Positions 7,676-17,266 of a stretch of DNA of 64,000 nucleotides are shown piece by piece. Every line of letters begins with the position of its first letter. Within the stretch, counting starts at the first letter, position 1. The position numbers were made by a program, and so were the translations under genes. Where the stretch lies: contig NZ_CP033922.1 in assembly GCF_003815715.1 (NCBI RefSeq), forward strand, positions 3,086,001 through 3,150,000, given 5' to 3'. Below the pieces are notes generated by a model. It searched no databases. It was not told the DNA's origin and saw nothing but the letters and a program-made list of their open reading frames with translations. The stretch is from Chryseobacterium sp. G0162. Its GTDB lineage: Bacteria > Bacteroidota > Bacteroidia > Flavobacteriales > Weeksellaceae.

Positions 7676-8356
7676 ATGAATATTCTTTTATTAGAAGATG
7701 ATCTCATTCTTTCTGCGGAACTTTGCCGATTTTTAGAATCCAATAATTTTACCTGCGATAAAATCTATGACGGAGAAACTTTCCTTCGTCAGATTAAAAA
7801 TAATTCCTATGATCTGTATTTGCTTGATATCAATGTCCCTAAAATAAACGGGCTGGATGTTTGTCAGACGATTCGTTCTTTTGATAAGAGTACGCCTATC
7901 ATTATGATCTCTGCTTATGGAGATATTTCAGATAAAAAAGATGCCTTTACCCGATTGGCTGATGATTACCTGGTAAAACCTTTTCAGTTTGAAGAACTCC
8001 TTTTAAGGATCAATTCTCTGTTGAGAAGAAAAATGCCTTCAGATACCTCTGATCAGGATATTATCAGAATAGATGACCTTATTATCAACAAAACGGAGCA
8101 AAAAGTGTATCGGGGCGGAAATGAAATAACCCTTACTTTAAAAGAGTTTCAGTTATTGGTTTATCTGGCAGAAGCACAGGGCAGGACTGTCTCTAAACAG
8201 CAGATTACTGAACATGTTTGGGAGCACAACTTTAATACCAATACCAATACGGTAGAAGTATACATTAATTTTTTAAGAAAAAAAATTGATAAAGATTTTA
8301 AAATAAAACTGATCCATACCCGTTCCGGTTTCGGATATTATTTAAGTCCATTGTAA
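7676..8356 (+). CDS. OmpR/PhoB-family response regulator
   Basis: A 226-residue two-component response regulator. The receiver domain has the acidic pocket D8/D9, phospho-acceptor D51 (LLDINVPKING) and K101 (DDYLVKPF). A C-terminal winged-helix DNA-binding domain spans about 125-226 and ends with the typical NTVEVYINFLRKKI and IHTRSGFGYYL. I chose the ATG at 7676 rather than the adjacent TTG at 7673. The sensor kinase gene begins at the base after its stop codon, and a metal-type RND efflux operon follows, so it probably controls that operon (inference, by analogy with CusR/CzcR). Confidence 0.93.
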   Translation: MNILLLEDDLILSAELCRFLESNNFTCDKIYDGETFLRQIKNNSYDLYLLDINVPKINGLDVCQTIRSFDKSTPIIMISAYGDISDKKDAFTRLADDYLVKPFQFEELLLRINSLLRRKMPSDTSDQDIIRIDDLIINKTEQKVYRGGNEITLTLKEFQLLVYLAEAQGRTVSKQQITEHVWEHNFNTNTNTVEVYINFLRKKIDKDFKIKLIHTRSGFGYYLSPL

Positions 8357-9721
8357 ATGTCTTTAAAGAGAAAGATAGCTTTAACAATTAGTATCGCCTT
8401 TTCATTGCTTTTTGGAATGGTGATGGCGGTCATTTATTTATCTTTCAATGATTTCAGAAGGGATGAGTTTAAGGAAAGATTCAGACAAAGACTGGAATTT
8501 ACGACCCATTTTATTTCAAAGTCTAAAGATTTTGAAGAAGAAGCACCCATCTTTTTCAATGAAAATTCGGATAATATTCTTTTGAATGAAAAGATTTTAA
8601 TTTTTAATGAACAGAAAGAACTGATCTACAGTACGATTAAAGACCGAAATGTTACCTGGGATAGTGCCATGCTTAAGGAGCTGGATAAAAAGAAGATTAT
8701 TTATACAGAGAAAACAGTTCCGGAGATTTATGCAGCACTAAGAAACATTAATGGAGAGAATTATTATATTCTTACCAGTGCCTTTGATACCAACGGGAAA
8801 TCAAAGTTGGGTTTTCTAAAATATCTTTTGATTACTGCTTATGTGATGAGCACGCTTCTTATCGGCTTTTTCAGTTATTACTTTGTAGAAAAGTTTCTTC
8901 GTCCTTTAGAAGATCTGAATAAAGAAATTTCAGAGGTAACAGCACATAAATTAACCACTCAGATTCCCGTTCAGGAATCTAATGATGAAGTAAATGTTCT
9001 TGCAAAATCTTTTAATACAATGATTGTACGGCTTAACGATGTATTTCAGTCGCAGAAAGATTTTACAGCAAGTGCTTCTCACGAAATCAGGACCCCTATT
9101 ACAAGAATGGCATTTCAATTGGAAAACCTGATTAAATTTGAAGAACATTCTCCAAAGACACTGTCTTCATTACAGCAAATTCAACGGGATGTTTATCAGT
9201 TGTCAGATCTGACGAATTCACTACTGCTATTAACGAAGTTTGATAAAGAAAATATTCAAAGCATTTACGAGGATGTAAGAATAGACGAAGTGATCTTTGA
9301 AGCCTTCGAAGGAGTGGAAAAAAGTTATCCTGATCTTAAACTGGATTTTCTTATTGCTGAAGAAACTTCGGAAAATGCTTTTCTTACCATTAGCGGCATT
9401 CAATCATTATTGGTGATTGTCTTCATTAATTTATTCAAAAACGCAGCGGTTTATTCTGACAATACAGAAGTGAGAGTATTGATAACCGAAACGAATCATA
9501 ATCTTAGTGTTGATGTAATTTCCCATGGAGCTACTATTTCGGTAGAAGAACAGACTAAGTTATTTGAAGCTTTTACAAGAGGAAATAATGCTCAAAATAT
9601 TTCCGGTTCCGGCTTAGGGCTAAGAATTGTTAAGAGAATTCTTGAATATCATGATGCTGAAATTATTTATTCTTCTCCCGATGAATACATGAATATGTTC
9701 ACCGTGATTTTTAAAAAATAA
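8357..9721 (+). CDS. Sensor histidine kinase
   Basis: A 454-residue inner-membrane kinase, partner of the upstream regulator. It has a transmembrane segment at about 9-29, a periplasmic sensing region at about 30-152, and a second transmembrane segment at 153-176. A HAMP linker (about 178-232, KFLRPLEDLNKEI) precedes a HisKA domain with H242 (SASHEIRTPITR). The HATPase domain has a G-box at SGSGLGLRIVKRI near 417-430. The N box appears as INLFKNAAVYS. The sensed ligand is not readable. The efflux genes downstream suggest a metal ion. Confidence 0.92.
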   Translation: MSLKRKIALTISIAFSLLFGMVMAVIYLSFNDFRRDEFKERFRQRLEFTTHFISKSKDFEEEAPIFFNENSDNILLNEKILIFNEQKELIYSTIKDRNVTWDSAMLKELDKKKIIYTEKTVPEIYAALRNINGENYYILTSAFDTNGKSKLGFLKYLLITAYVMSTLLIGFFSYYFVEKFLRPLEDLNKEISEVTAHKLTTQIPVQESNDEVNVLAKSFNTMIVRLNDVFQSQKDFTASASHEIRTPITRMAFQLENLIKFEEHSPKTLSSLQQIQRDVYQLSDLTNSLLLLTKFDKENIQSIYEDVRIDEVIFEAFEGVEKSYPDLKLDFLIAEETSENAFLTISGIQSLLVIVFINLFKNAAVYSDNTEVRVLITETNHNLSVDVISHGATISVEEQTKLFEAFTRGNNAQNISGSGLGLRIVKRILEYHDAEIIYSSPDEYMNMFTVIFKK

Positions 9722-9941
9722 ATTTTCAGAACTAATTATTACTCAAAAGCTGTTACCATTTTTGTTAAACTTCAGATTAAATTTTCTAAAAAAAATCAAA
9801 GGTTGGAGAAAAATTTTAAGTTTTAGAGTTCCATGATCTTATCTTAAAGCTCCTATTTAAGGTAATTTTAATATTTTTTTAATCCTCATTTAAGTTTCTT
9901 TTAATTGTAGCCAAGCAATTTTGTAATTTAAAAAGAAAATA

Positions 9942-11183
9942 ATGAACAGAATTGCAGTGCTGTGCCTGGCCGTTTCCTCATTCATGGCGGCACAACAGCA
10001 AATGTCTCTTTTGGATTGCGAAGAAGCCTTCCAGAAGAACAATCTTCAGCTGCTTGCGGAACAATACAACATCAACATGGCGGATGCTGATATCCTGCAG
10101 GCTAAAATCTGGGAATTGCCACAATTGAGTGGACAGTTCAATGCTTATAATCCTGAAGGTAAAAAGTTTTTTGATGTTGGTCATTCAAAAGGAGCAGGCA
10201 TTACCCAGCTAATTTATATGGGGGGTAAAAAGAAAAATGAAATTGCTTTTGCAAAATCGAATAAAGAATTGGCCCAGCTTCAGTTTTCTCAACTTCTTGT
10301 TGATCTGAGAGCCCAACTCCGTACTACTTATTTTAATCTTTACTACGAAAAATTAAAGCTTGAAAACACTGATAAGCAATTAGGGTATATGAATGACCTG
10401 TTAAGCGCTTATCGTGTACAGTCAGCTAAAGGAAATGTTTCCCTTAAAGATGCGGTGAGACTGCAAAGTCTGGTCATTCAGCTGAATCATGATAAGCTTG
10501 AAATCAACAAAAATATACTTGGTTTTGAACAGAATTTAAAAGTTCTTACCGGAATTTCAGAAGATATAGAACCTTTGATGCCCGAATCTGAAGCCAAAGA
10601 AGCACTGGCAACTCAGCCTTTTGGAGATGAAGATGAACTTAAAACTAAGGCATTGGAAAATAATGCAGATTATCGATATAATTTAAAATTAATTGATAAT
10701 AGTAAGCTGTATGCCCAATGGCAGAAATCATTGAATGTACCGGATCTTAATGTGGGTGCAGCATGGGATCAGGCTGGAGGAACTTTTAACAATGAAGCGA
10801 ATCTGACATTAGGAATTCCTTTACCATTATGGAGAGTGAACCAGGGAAATGTAGAAAAGGCTAATTATGCGATTCAGCAGAATCAGAAAAACGCAGACTT
10901 TCAGAAACTGACCCTTGAAACAAAGGTACAGGCAGCTTATAAAACCTGGAAAGCGCAATACGAGCAGCTTGCAGATATCAAAACAACAGATCTTCAGAAC
11001 ATGGATCTGGTTTATAACGGTATGATGACAAATTTCAGAAAAGGAAATGTAAATCTTATTGAATTTACAGACTTCATGGACAGTTACAGAGAAACTGCTC
11101 TTCAGATTTATGATATGAAGAACGAGATCATGCAGGCAGCAGAACAACTTAACCAATTAGTACAAACGAAAATCTTCTATTAA
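9942..11183 (+). CDS. TolC-family outer membrane efflux protein (CzcC/CusC-like)
   Basis: A 413-residue outer-membrane channel of an RND tripartite pump. An N-terminal signal peptide (MNRIAVLCLAVSSFMAAQ) is followed by two outer-membrane efflux repeats rich in long amphipathic helices. The helical regions at about 85-190 and 310-410 show typical coiled-coil patterns. It begins the efflux operon after a 220-bp gap. That gap holds two copies of CCT(C)ATTTAAG about 33 bp apart (9852, 9885), possible regulator sites but weak. The adaptor gene starts 2 nt after its stop. Confidence 0.88.
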   Translation: MNRIAVLCLAVSSFMAAQQQMSLLDCEEAFQKNNLQLLAEQYNINMADADILQAKIWELPQLSGQFNAYNPEGKKFFDVGHSKGAGITQLIYMGGKKKNEIAFAKSNKELAQLQFSQLLVDLRAQLRTTYFNLYYEKLKLENTDKQLGYMNDLLSAYRVQSAKGNVSLKDAVRLQSLVIQLNHDKLEINKNILGFEQNLKVLTGISEDIEPLMPESEAKEALATQPFGDEDELKTKALENNADYRYNLKLIDNSKLYAQWQKSLNVPDLNVGAAWDQAGGTFNNEANLTLGIPLPLWRVNQGNVEKANYAIQQNQKNADFQKLTLETKVQAAYKTWKAQYEQLADIKTTDLQNMDLVYNGMMTNFRKGNVNLIEFTDFMDSYRETALQIYDMKNEIMQAAEQLNQLVQTKIFY

Positions 11184-11185
11184 AC

Positions 11186-12271
11186 ATGAAAACTTATATT
11201 ATTCCAGTATTAATGATCTTATCATTGATGGCCTGCTCAAAAAAGGAGGAAGAAAAAAACAATCCGGCTAAAAAAGGCTTTGAACTCAGCAATACCATGC
11301 TGAAATCTATTTCCCTGGCGAAGGTTGAACAAAGAAATATAGAAGATGAATATAGTTTTTATGGAAAAATCTCCGCAGATAAGAACAGCTATATAGATGT
11401 TTATCCATTGGTTGGAGGAAATGTGATGAGTGTAAATGTAGAACTTGGGGATTATGTGAGAAAAGGTCAGGTACTGGCGACTATCAGGAGTACGGAGCTT
11501 GCCGAAATTCAAAAAGATGTGAGTGATGCTAAAACAGACCTTGTAGTGGCTAAAAATAACCTTAGAGTTGCTAAGGAACTCTACGAAGGAAAACTAAATA
11601 CAGAAAGAGATGTATTGGAGGCAAAAAGCCAGCTGCAGAAAGCAGAAGATCAATTACAGAGAGCTGCGGCTGTAAGTACTGTTTATAATGTGAAGTCAGG
11701 AAATATATACAGTGTGGTAGCACCTATTAACGGATATATTGTACAGAAAAGTATCAATAAAGATATGCAGCTGAGAAGTGACCGAAGTGATAATATTTTT
11801 GATGTTGCCAATACCACCAATGTTTGGGCCATTATGAATGTTAATGAATCGGATATTGAAAAGATAAGCCTTGGAATGAAAGCTCAGGTGTCTACACTTT
11901 CTTATCCGGATAAGGTCTTTGATGGAAAAATTGATAAGATTTTTAAAATCATTGATCCGCAAACCAATGCCATGCAGGCAAGGGTTGTTCTGGATAATGC
12001 TAATGGATTATTAATTCCGGATAGTAAAGCTACTATAAAAGTTTCCAGCCTTGAAAACAATACAATGCTGACTGTTCCTTCCAAAGCAGTAATTTTTGAT
12101 GATAACAAAAGTTTTGTGGTAATTTTTAAATCCAGAACTGATGTGAAAATAAGAGAAGTGAAAGTACAGAAACAGGTAGGTGATGTTACTTATATAGCAG
12201 ATGGCCTTAAAGAAGGAGAAGAAGTGATTACTAACAACCAGCTTCTGATATACCGCTCTCTAAACAGCTGA
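11186..12271 (+). CDS. RND efflux periplasmic adaptor (CusB/CzcB-like lipoprotein)
   Basis: A 361-residue membrane-fusion protein linking the inner-membrane pump to the TolC channel. A lipoprotein signal with lipobox LMAC places the acylated Cys at 17. Barrel-sandwich (lipoyl-like) halves are seen at about 64-100 (VYPLVGGNVMSVNVELGDYVRKG) and 172-200 (SVVAPINGYIVQKSI). A helical hairpin lies between them (about 105-155) and beta-barrel segments follow. It has no His-rich N-terminal metal-binding extension. It is located between the TolC and RND genes. Confidence 0.9.
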   Translation: MKTYIIPVLMILSLMACSKKEEEKNNPAKKGFELSNTMLKSISLAKVEQRNIEDEYSFYGKISADKNSYIDVYPLVGGNVMSVNVELGDYVRKGQVLATIRSTELAEIQKDVSDAKTDLVVAKNNLRVAKELYEGKLNTERDVLEAKSQLQKAEDQLQRAAAVSTVYNVKSGNIYSVVAPINGYIVQKSINKDMQLRSDRSDNIFDVANTTNVWAIMNVNESDIEKISLGMKAQVSTLSYPDKVFDGKIDKIFKIIDPQTNAMQARVVLDNANGLLIPDSKATIKVSSLENNTMLTVPSKAVIFDDNKSFVVIFKSRTDVKIREVKVQKQVGDVTYIADGLKEGEEVITNNQLLIYRSLNS

Positions 12272-12333
12272 AAATTGTAGTGATTTAAAATAAATTCTTT
12301 CAACGGCTTTTTTAGGTCATCAATGTATCTATC

Positions 12334-15300
12334 ATGAATAAATTCATAAAAAATATAATCGCTTTTTCATTAAAAAATAAAGCATTTACCTTTATCTGGG
12401 TGGCTATTTTAGCGATTGCCGGATTTATAAGTTTCAAAAATATGCCTATTGAAGCTTTTCCGGACGTTACCAATACCCAGATTGTAATCATTACCCAATG
12501 GAATGGGCGTAGTGCAGAAGAAGTAGAACGTTTTGTTACTACTCCCATAGAATTGGCGATGAGCCCGGTTCAAAAGAAAACCAGTGTGAGAAGTACCACG
12601 ATGTTTGGTCTCTCCATTGTGAAAATTCTGTTTGACGATGGGGTGGATGATACTTTTGCCAGAAATCAGGTCAATAACCAATTAAGAACCATTAGCCTGC
12701 CTGACGAGGTGGACCCTGAAGTACAACCACCCTACGGGCCAACCGGAGAAATTTTCAGATATACACTGGAAAGTAAAACAAAAGATTCCCGTAAACTGCT
12801 GACCCTGCAAAACTGGGTGATAGACCGTGCCTTAAGAGGAGTGCCTGGGGTAGCGGATATCAATGTTTTTGGTGGACAGGACAAAGTATTTGAATTAAGT
12901 ATCGATCCCAGAGCATTGGATAAATACAATCTGACCCCCCTCCAGGTGTATGATGCCGTTACCAAGAGTAATCTTAACGTTGGAGGAGATGTCATTGAAA
13001 AGAATGGACAGGCTTATGTGGTAAGAGGAATAGGTTTGGTAAAATCTATTACAGATATCGGAAATATCACCATTCAGAATGATAGCGGAAACCCTGTTCT
13101 GGTAAAAAATGTGGCAGAAGTTCATGAAAGCTCTATGCCTAGAGTAGGACAGGCAGCCCTAAATAACCATGACGATACCGTAGAGGGAATTGTGGTGATG
13201 AGAAAAGGGGAGAACCCAAGAGAAGTTTTGGTAGGGGTAAAAGCTAAAATTAAAGAGCTGAATGAAAAGATCCTTCCAAAAGATGTAAAAATGGTGACCT
13301 TTTACGATAGGGATAACCTGATGGATTTTACTACTAAGACTGTGATGCATAACCTGATTGAAGGGATTGTACTAGTGACTGTAATCGTTCTGATCTTTAT
13401 GGCGGACTGGAGAACTACGCTGATTGTTTCTATCATCATCCCATTATCTTTATTATTTGCTTTTTTATGTCTAAAACTGGCTGGGATGAGCGCAAACCTA
13501 CTTTCCCTTGGAGCCGTAGACTTTGGGATCATTATTGACGGAGCGGTCGTCATGGTGGAAGGACTCTTTGTAATGCTCGACCACAAAGCCCATCGGTACG
13601 GAATGGAGAAATTTAATAAATTAGCGAAAGGAGGCTGGATCAAACAAACCGGAACTGGTTTAGGAAAAGCAATTTTCTTCTCAAAGCTGATTATTATTAC
13701 TTCATTGATTCCAATTTTCTCTTTCCAGAAAGTGGAAGGGAAAATGTTTTCACCTTTAGCCTTTACTTTAGGATTTGCATTGATAGGAGCGTTAATATTT
13801 ACTTTAACACTGGTTCCTGTTCTTTCTCATATCCTTTTAAATAAAAATGTAAGGGAAAAAAATAACCCGTTTGTTAATTTCTGGGATAGAATTGTGTTAA
13901 AAGGTTTTAATCTAACCTTTAAACATAAAAGAACAAGTATGATTGTTGCTATTTCATTCCTTGCAGTAACATTGTTTTCCGGAAAATTCCTTGGAACTGA
14001 ATTCCTACCGCAGCTTAATGAAGGTTCACTTTGGATCACCGCAGAAATGCCAATGAGTTCATCTTTAAAAGAATCTTTGAAAACAGCAGATCTTTTGAAA
14101 AAAGACATTATGAGTTTCTCAGAAGTAACAGATGTTCTGGCACAAACAGGAAGAAGTAATGATGGTACAGACCCGAACGGATTCGGATTCGTGCAGTTTG
14201 CCGTAAACCTGAAACCAAGAGATGAATGGAAACGGAAAATCACTTATGATGAACTCATTAATGAAATAGACCAAAAGCTTAGAAGTTACCAGGGAATTAC
14301 CTTTAATTATTCGCAGCCGATTTCAGATAACGTGGCAGAAGCTGTCGCAGGTTTTAAAGCCGAGAATGGTATCAAAATCTATGGAGACAATTTAGAAACC
14401 TTAGACAAGTTAGCGCATGAGATTCTAGGTAAGATTAAAGATGTTGACGGAGTAAAAGATCCTGGTATTATTAAAAATATCGGTCAGCCGGAAGTAAGTG
14501 TAGTCTTGGACAGAGATAAGATGGCAGCTTATGGAGTAATGCCCGCTGATGCACAGGCTGTACTGGAAATGGCTTTCGGAGGAAAAACAGCTTCCGAAAT
14601 GTTTGATGGAGAAAGGAAATTTCCGATTCGTCTTCGTTATTCCCAGGAATATAGAACCAATGAAAATGACATTGCTGCTTTGATGGTTCCTACTCAGGAT
14701 GGTGCTAAAATCCCTTTAAAAGAGATCAGTACTATTGTGAAAGATAATGGAGCTGCATTTATTTACAGAGATAATATTAAAAGATATATTGGAGTGAAGT
14801 TCTCAATCCGGGATCGTGATTTGGGAAGTACCATTGCAGATGCCCAGAAAAAAGTAGCCACTGTTGAACTGCCGGATGGATATTCAGTAGGCTGGACAGG
14901 GCAGTTTGAAAACCAGCAGCGTGCTTCACACAGATTGGCCCAGGTCGTTCCCGTAAGTATTCTGATGATCTTTTTCCTTCTGTTTATCCTGTTTGGAAAT
15001 ATGAAAGATTCCCTTCTGGTTTTAGCGAATGTCCCATTTGCTCTGATTGGAGGTATTATTGCCTTGCATGTTACCGGAATCAATTTCGGAATCTCCGCAG
15101 GAGTAGGAATGATTGCCCTGTTGGGAATATGTATACAAAACGGAGTTATTTTAATTACAGAATTTCACCAGAACGTTAAAAATGGGTTGGATATAGATAA
15201 CGCAATATTAACCGGAGTGAAATCAAGAACCAGACCGGTAATTATGACCGCTCTTATGGCTTCTATAGGATTGATGCCGGCAGCATTATCTACAGGGATC

Positions 15301-15432
15301 GGATCAGAGTCTCAAAAGCCTTTAGCTATTGTAATTATTGGAGGACTTATAACGGCCACCATACTTACTTTGCTTATTTTTCCGATTATTTTCTGGATTT
15401 TTAACAGGACTAAAAGGGTAAGCCAAGCCTGA
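12334..15432 (+). CDS. Heavy-metal-type RND efflux pump (CzcA/CusA family)
   Basis: A 1032-residue proton-driven inner-membrane exporter. It has the RND layout: TM1 near the N-terminus, a large periplasmic loop, a TM2-6 bundle, a second loop, and a TM8-12 bundle. The proton relay of the CzcA group is visible in VDFGIIIDGAVVMVEG as D396, D402 and E409, with the same 6 and 7 residue spacing as in C. metallidurans CzcA. This marks a metal pump rather than a drug pump; whether for Zn/Co/Cd or Cu/Ag is not decided. It follows the adaptor gene after 62 bp, and the upstream two-component genes complete a cassette. Confidence 0.93.
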   Translation: MNKFIKNIIAFSLKNKAFTFIWVAILAIAGFISFKNMPIEAFPDVTNTQIVIITQWNGRSAEEVERFVTTPIELAMSPVQKKTSVRSTTMFGLSIVKILFDDGVDDTFARNQVNNQLRTISLPDEVDPEVQPPYGPTGEIFRYTLESKTKDSRKLLTLQNWVIDRALRGVPGVADINVFGGQDKVFELSIDPRALDKYNLTPLQVYDAVTKSNLNVGGDVIEKNGQAYVVRGIGLVKSITDIGNITIQNDSGNPVLVKNVAEVHESSMPRVGQAALNNHDDTVEGIVVMRKGENPREVLVGVKAKIKELNEKILPKDVKMVTFYDRDNLMDFTTKTVMHNLIEGIVLVTVIVLIFMADWRTTLIVSIIIPLSLLFAFLCLKLAGMSANLLSLGAVDFGIIIDGAVVMVEGLFVMLDHKAHRYGMEKFNKLAKGGWIKQTGTGLGKAIFFSKLIIITSLIPIFSFQKVEGKMFSPLAFTLGFALIGALIFTLTLVPVLSHILLNKNVREKNNPFVNFWDRIVLKGFNLTFKHKRTSMIVAISFLAVTLFSGKFLGTEFLPQLNEGSLWITAEMPMSSSLKESLKTADLLKKDIMSFSEVTDVLAQTGRSNDGTDPNGFGFVQFAVNLKPRDEWKRKITYDELINEIDQKLRSYQGITFNYSQPISDNVAEAVAGFKAENGIKIYGDNLETLDKLAHEILGKIKDVDGVKDPGIIKNIGQPEVSVVLDRDKMAAYGVMPADAQAVLEMAFGGKTASEMFDGERKFPIRLRYSQEYRTNENDIAALMVPTQDGAKIPLKEISTIVKDNGAAFIYRDNIKRYIGVKFSIRDRDLGSTIADAQKKVATVELPDGYSVGWTGQFENQQRASHRLAQVVPVSILMIFFLLFILFGNMKDSLLVLANVPFALIGGIIALHVTGINFGISAGVGMIALLGICIQNGVILITEFHQNVKNGLDIDNAILTGVKSRTRPVIMTALMASIGLMPAALSTGIGSESQKPLAIVIIGGLITATILTLLIFPIIFWIFNRTKRVSQA

Positions 15433-15457
15433 TTATCTTTCATTTTATATATTAATT

Positions 15458-15502
15458 GAGCCTGAAATATTCTGTATTTCAGGCTCTTTCGTGAAAGAGC
15501 CT
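15458..15502 (+). terminator. Terminator after the RND gene with a competing second hairpin
   Basis: GAGCCTGAAATA (15458-15469) pairs with TATTTCAGGCTC (15475-15486), then TTTC. The 3' arm also forms a second hairpin, AGGCTCTTTC (15481-15490) with GAAAGAGCCT (15493-15502). Only one can form at a time. Confidence 0.75.
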
Positions 15503-15627
15503 GTAAAAGGTATCAGAAAGTTTTTTTCAATCCGGAAAAATGTGTAAATTTGCAGTCTCAATGCATCGAAATATAAGGTTTGTCCTTCATTGGATGAGAA
15601 TATTGAAAGTTTTTTGAATAAAAAGTT

Positions 15628-15655
15628 TTTGGTATTTAAAAATTCATTATATTTG
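15628..15655 (+). promoter_or_regulatory. tuf promoter
   Basis: TTTG at 15628-15631 (short 16-nt spacer) and TATATTTG at 15648-15655. The predicted leader is about 40 nt. Confidence 0.7.
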
Positions 15656-15698
15656 CACACCGAAAATTTGAAAAACAATAAATAAATAATTTTAAATC

Positions 15699-16904
15699 AT
15701 GGCAAAGGAAACGTTTAATCGTAACAAACCACACTTGAACATTGGTACTATTGGTCACGTTGACCATGGTAAAACTACTCTTACAGCTGCTATTTCTGCT
15801 GTATTAGCTAGCAAAGGTCTTGCTGAGAAAAAAGACTTCTCTTCAATTGACTCTGCTCCAGAAGAAAAAGAAAGAGGGATCACTATCAATACTGCTCACA
15901 TCGAGTATGAAACTGTAAAAAGACACTATGCTCACGTTGACTGTCCAGGTCACGCCGACTATGTTAAGAACATGGTAACTGGTGCTGCTCAGATGGATGG
16001 AGCTATCGTAGTATGTGCTGCAACTGATGGTCCAATGCCTCAAACTAGAGAACATATCCTACTTTGCCGTCAGGTAAACGTACCTAAGATCGTTGTTTTC
16101 ATGAACAAAGTTGACATGGTGGATGATCCAGAATTGTTAGAGCTTGTTGAAATGGAACTTAGAGATCTATTAGCTACTTATGACTTTGATGGAGATAACT
16201 CTCCAGTAATCCAAGGTTCAGCTCTTGGAGCACTTACTGCAGCTACTAACGGTGACTCAGAAGATAAGTGGTTCAAAACTGTTGAAGCTCTAATGGATGC
16301 AGTTGATGAGTGGATCGACGAGCCAGTAAGAGATACTGATAAGCCATTCTTGATGCCAATCGAAGACGTATTCTCTATTACAGGTAGAGGTACTGTAGCA
16401 ACTGGTAGAATCGAGGCTGGTGTTATCAACACTGGAGATCCAGTTGATATCGTTGGTATGGGTGAAGAAAAATTAACTTCTACTATTACAGGAGTTGAGA
16501 TGTTCAGAAAAATCCTAGATAGAGGTGAAGCTGGTGATAACGTAGGTCTATTGTTGAGAGGTATTGAAAAAACTGACATCAAGAGAGGTATGGTAATCGC
16601 TAAGAAAGATTCTGTGAAGCCACACAAAAAATTCAAAGCATCTGTTTATATCCTTTCTAAAGAAGAAGGTGGACGTCACACTCCATTCCACAACAAGTAC
16701 CGTCCTCAGTTCTACGTAAGAACTACTGACGTTACAGGTGAGATCTTCTTACCAGAAGGTGTAGAAATGGTAATGCCTGGTGATAACTTAGAGATCACTG
16801 TAGAATTGTTACAACCAATCGCTCTTAACGAGGGTCTTAGATTCGCGATCAGAGAAGGTGGTAGAACAGTTGGTTCAGGTCAGGTTACTGAAATCTTAGA
16901 CTAA
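15699..16904 (+). CDS. tuf: Elongation factor Tu
   Basis: A 401-residue translational GTPase that delivers aminoacyl-tRNA to the ribosome. G1 is GHVDHGKTT (about 18-26), G2 includes [10 protein letters not shown]3 is DCPGHADY, and G4 is NKVD with a later G5 SALGAL. Domains 2 and 3 follow, ending with the conserved [18 protein letters not shown]. It is the first gene of the tuf-trpT-secE-nusG unit, a standard bacterial order. Confidence 0.99.
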   Translation: MAKETFNRNKPHLNIGTIGHVDHGKTTLTAAISAVLASKGLAEKKDFSSIDSAPEEKERGITINTAHIEYETVKRHYAHVDCPGHADYVKNMVTGAAQMDGAIVVCAATDGPMPQTREHILLCRQVNVPKIVVFMNKVDMVDDPELLELVEMELRDLLATYDFDGDNSPVIQGSALGALTAATNGDSEDKWFKTVEALMDAVDEWIDEPVRDTDKPFLMPIEDVFSITGRGTVATGRIEAGVINTGDPVDIVGMGEEKLTSTITGVEMFRKILDRGEAGDNVGLLLRGIEKTDIKRGMVIAKKDSVKPHKKFKASVYILSKEEGGRHTPFHNKYRPQFYVRTTDVTGEIFLPEGVEMVMPGDNLEITVELLQPIALNEGLRFAIREGGRTVGSGQVTEILD

Positions 16905-16921
16905 TCATCTTAAAATAAATT

Positions 16922-16954
16922 AAGCTTCCGAAAGGAAACTCTCGGAAGCTTTTT
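16922..16954 (+). terminator. Terminator after tuf
   Basis: AAGCTTCCGA / TCGGAAGCTT hairpin with a short T run, 18 nt after the stop and 5 nt before tRNA-Trp; read-through is likely needed for the following genes unless they have their own promoter. Confidence 0.75.
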
Positions 16955-16958
16955 AACT

Positions 16959-17029
16959 ACGGGCATCGTCCAATGGTAGGATACCGGTCTCCAAAACCGT
17001 TGATCAGGGTTCGAATCCTTGTGCCCGTG
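16959..17029 (+). tRNA. tRNA-Trp (anticodon CCA)
   Basis: Acceptor ACGGGCA/TGCCCGT with discriminator G, anticodon CCA in GGTCTCCAAAACC, T-arm GGTTCGAATCC. It lies between tuf and secE, as in many bacteria. Confidence 0.96.
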
Positions 17030-17041
17030 CAAATATAAATT

Positions 17042-17248
17042 ATGAGTTCATTTGTTGATTTTTTAAAAGGTTCTTATAACGAATTCAGACATAAAGTTGA
17101 ATGGCCAAAATGGGCTGACCTTCAGTCGTCTACAATTGTAGTGACTATTGCGACAGTGATCTTGGCTTTATTTACTTTTGGAGTTGATGAATTGTTTTCA
17201 AAAGCAATCAGCAACATCATTGGAATGCTAATCAACTTGTTCAACTAA
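17042..17248 (+). CDS. secE: Preprotein translocase subunit SecE
   Basis: A 68-residue single-span form of SecE, the clamp subunit of the SecYEG channel. An amphipathic surface helix with the conserved FLKGSYNEFRHKVEWPKW is at about 7-25, and one transmembrane segment follows at about 31-62. It begins 12 nt after tRNA-Trp and lies 18 nt before nusG. Confidence 0.95.
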   Translation: MSSFVDFLKGSYNEFRHKVEWPKWADLQSSTIVVTIATVILALFTFGVDELFSKAISNIIGMLINLFN

Positions 17249-17266
17249 TTAAAGTATTTTCCCATA

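Noticed and set aside
13827..14243. A 138-codon minus-strand frame inside the RND gene
   Set aside because: It lies wholly within a conserved pump gene, with no promoter or recognisable motif.
16178..16636. A 152-codon minus-strand frame inside tuf
   Set aside because: It is antisense to a certain EF-Tu gene, and its composition (Ser/Pro/Val-rich) is what the reverse of that gene yields.
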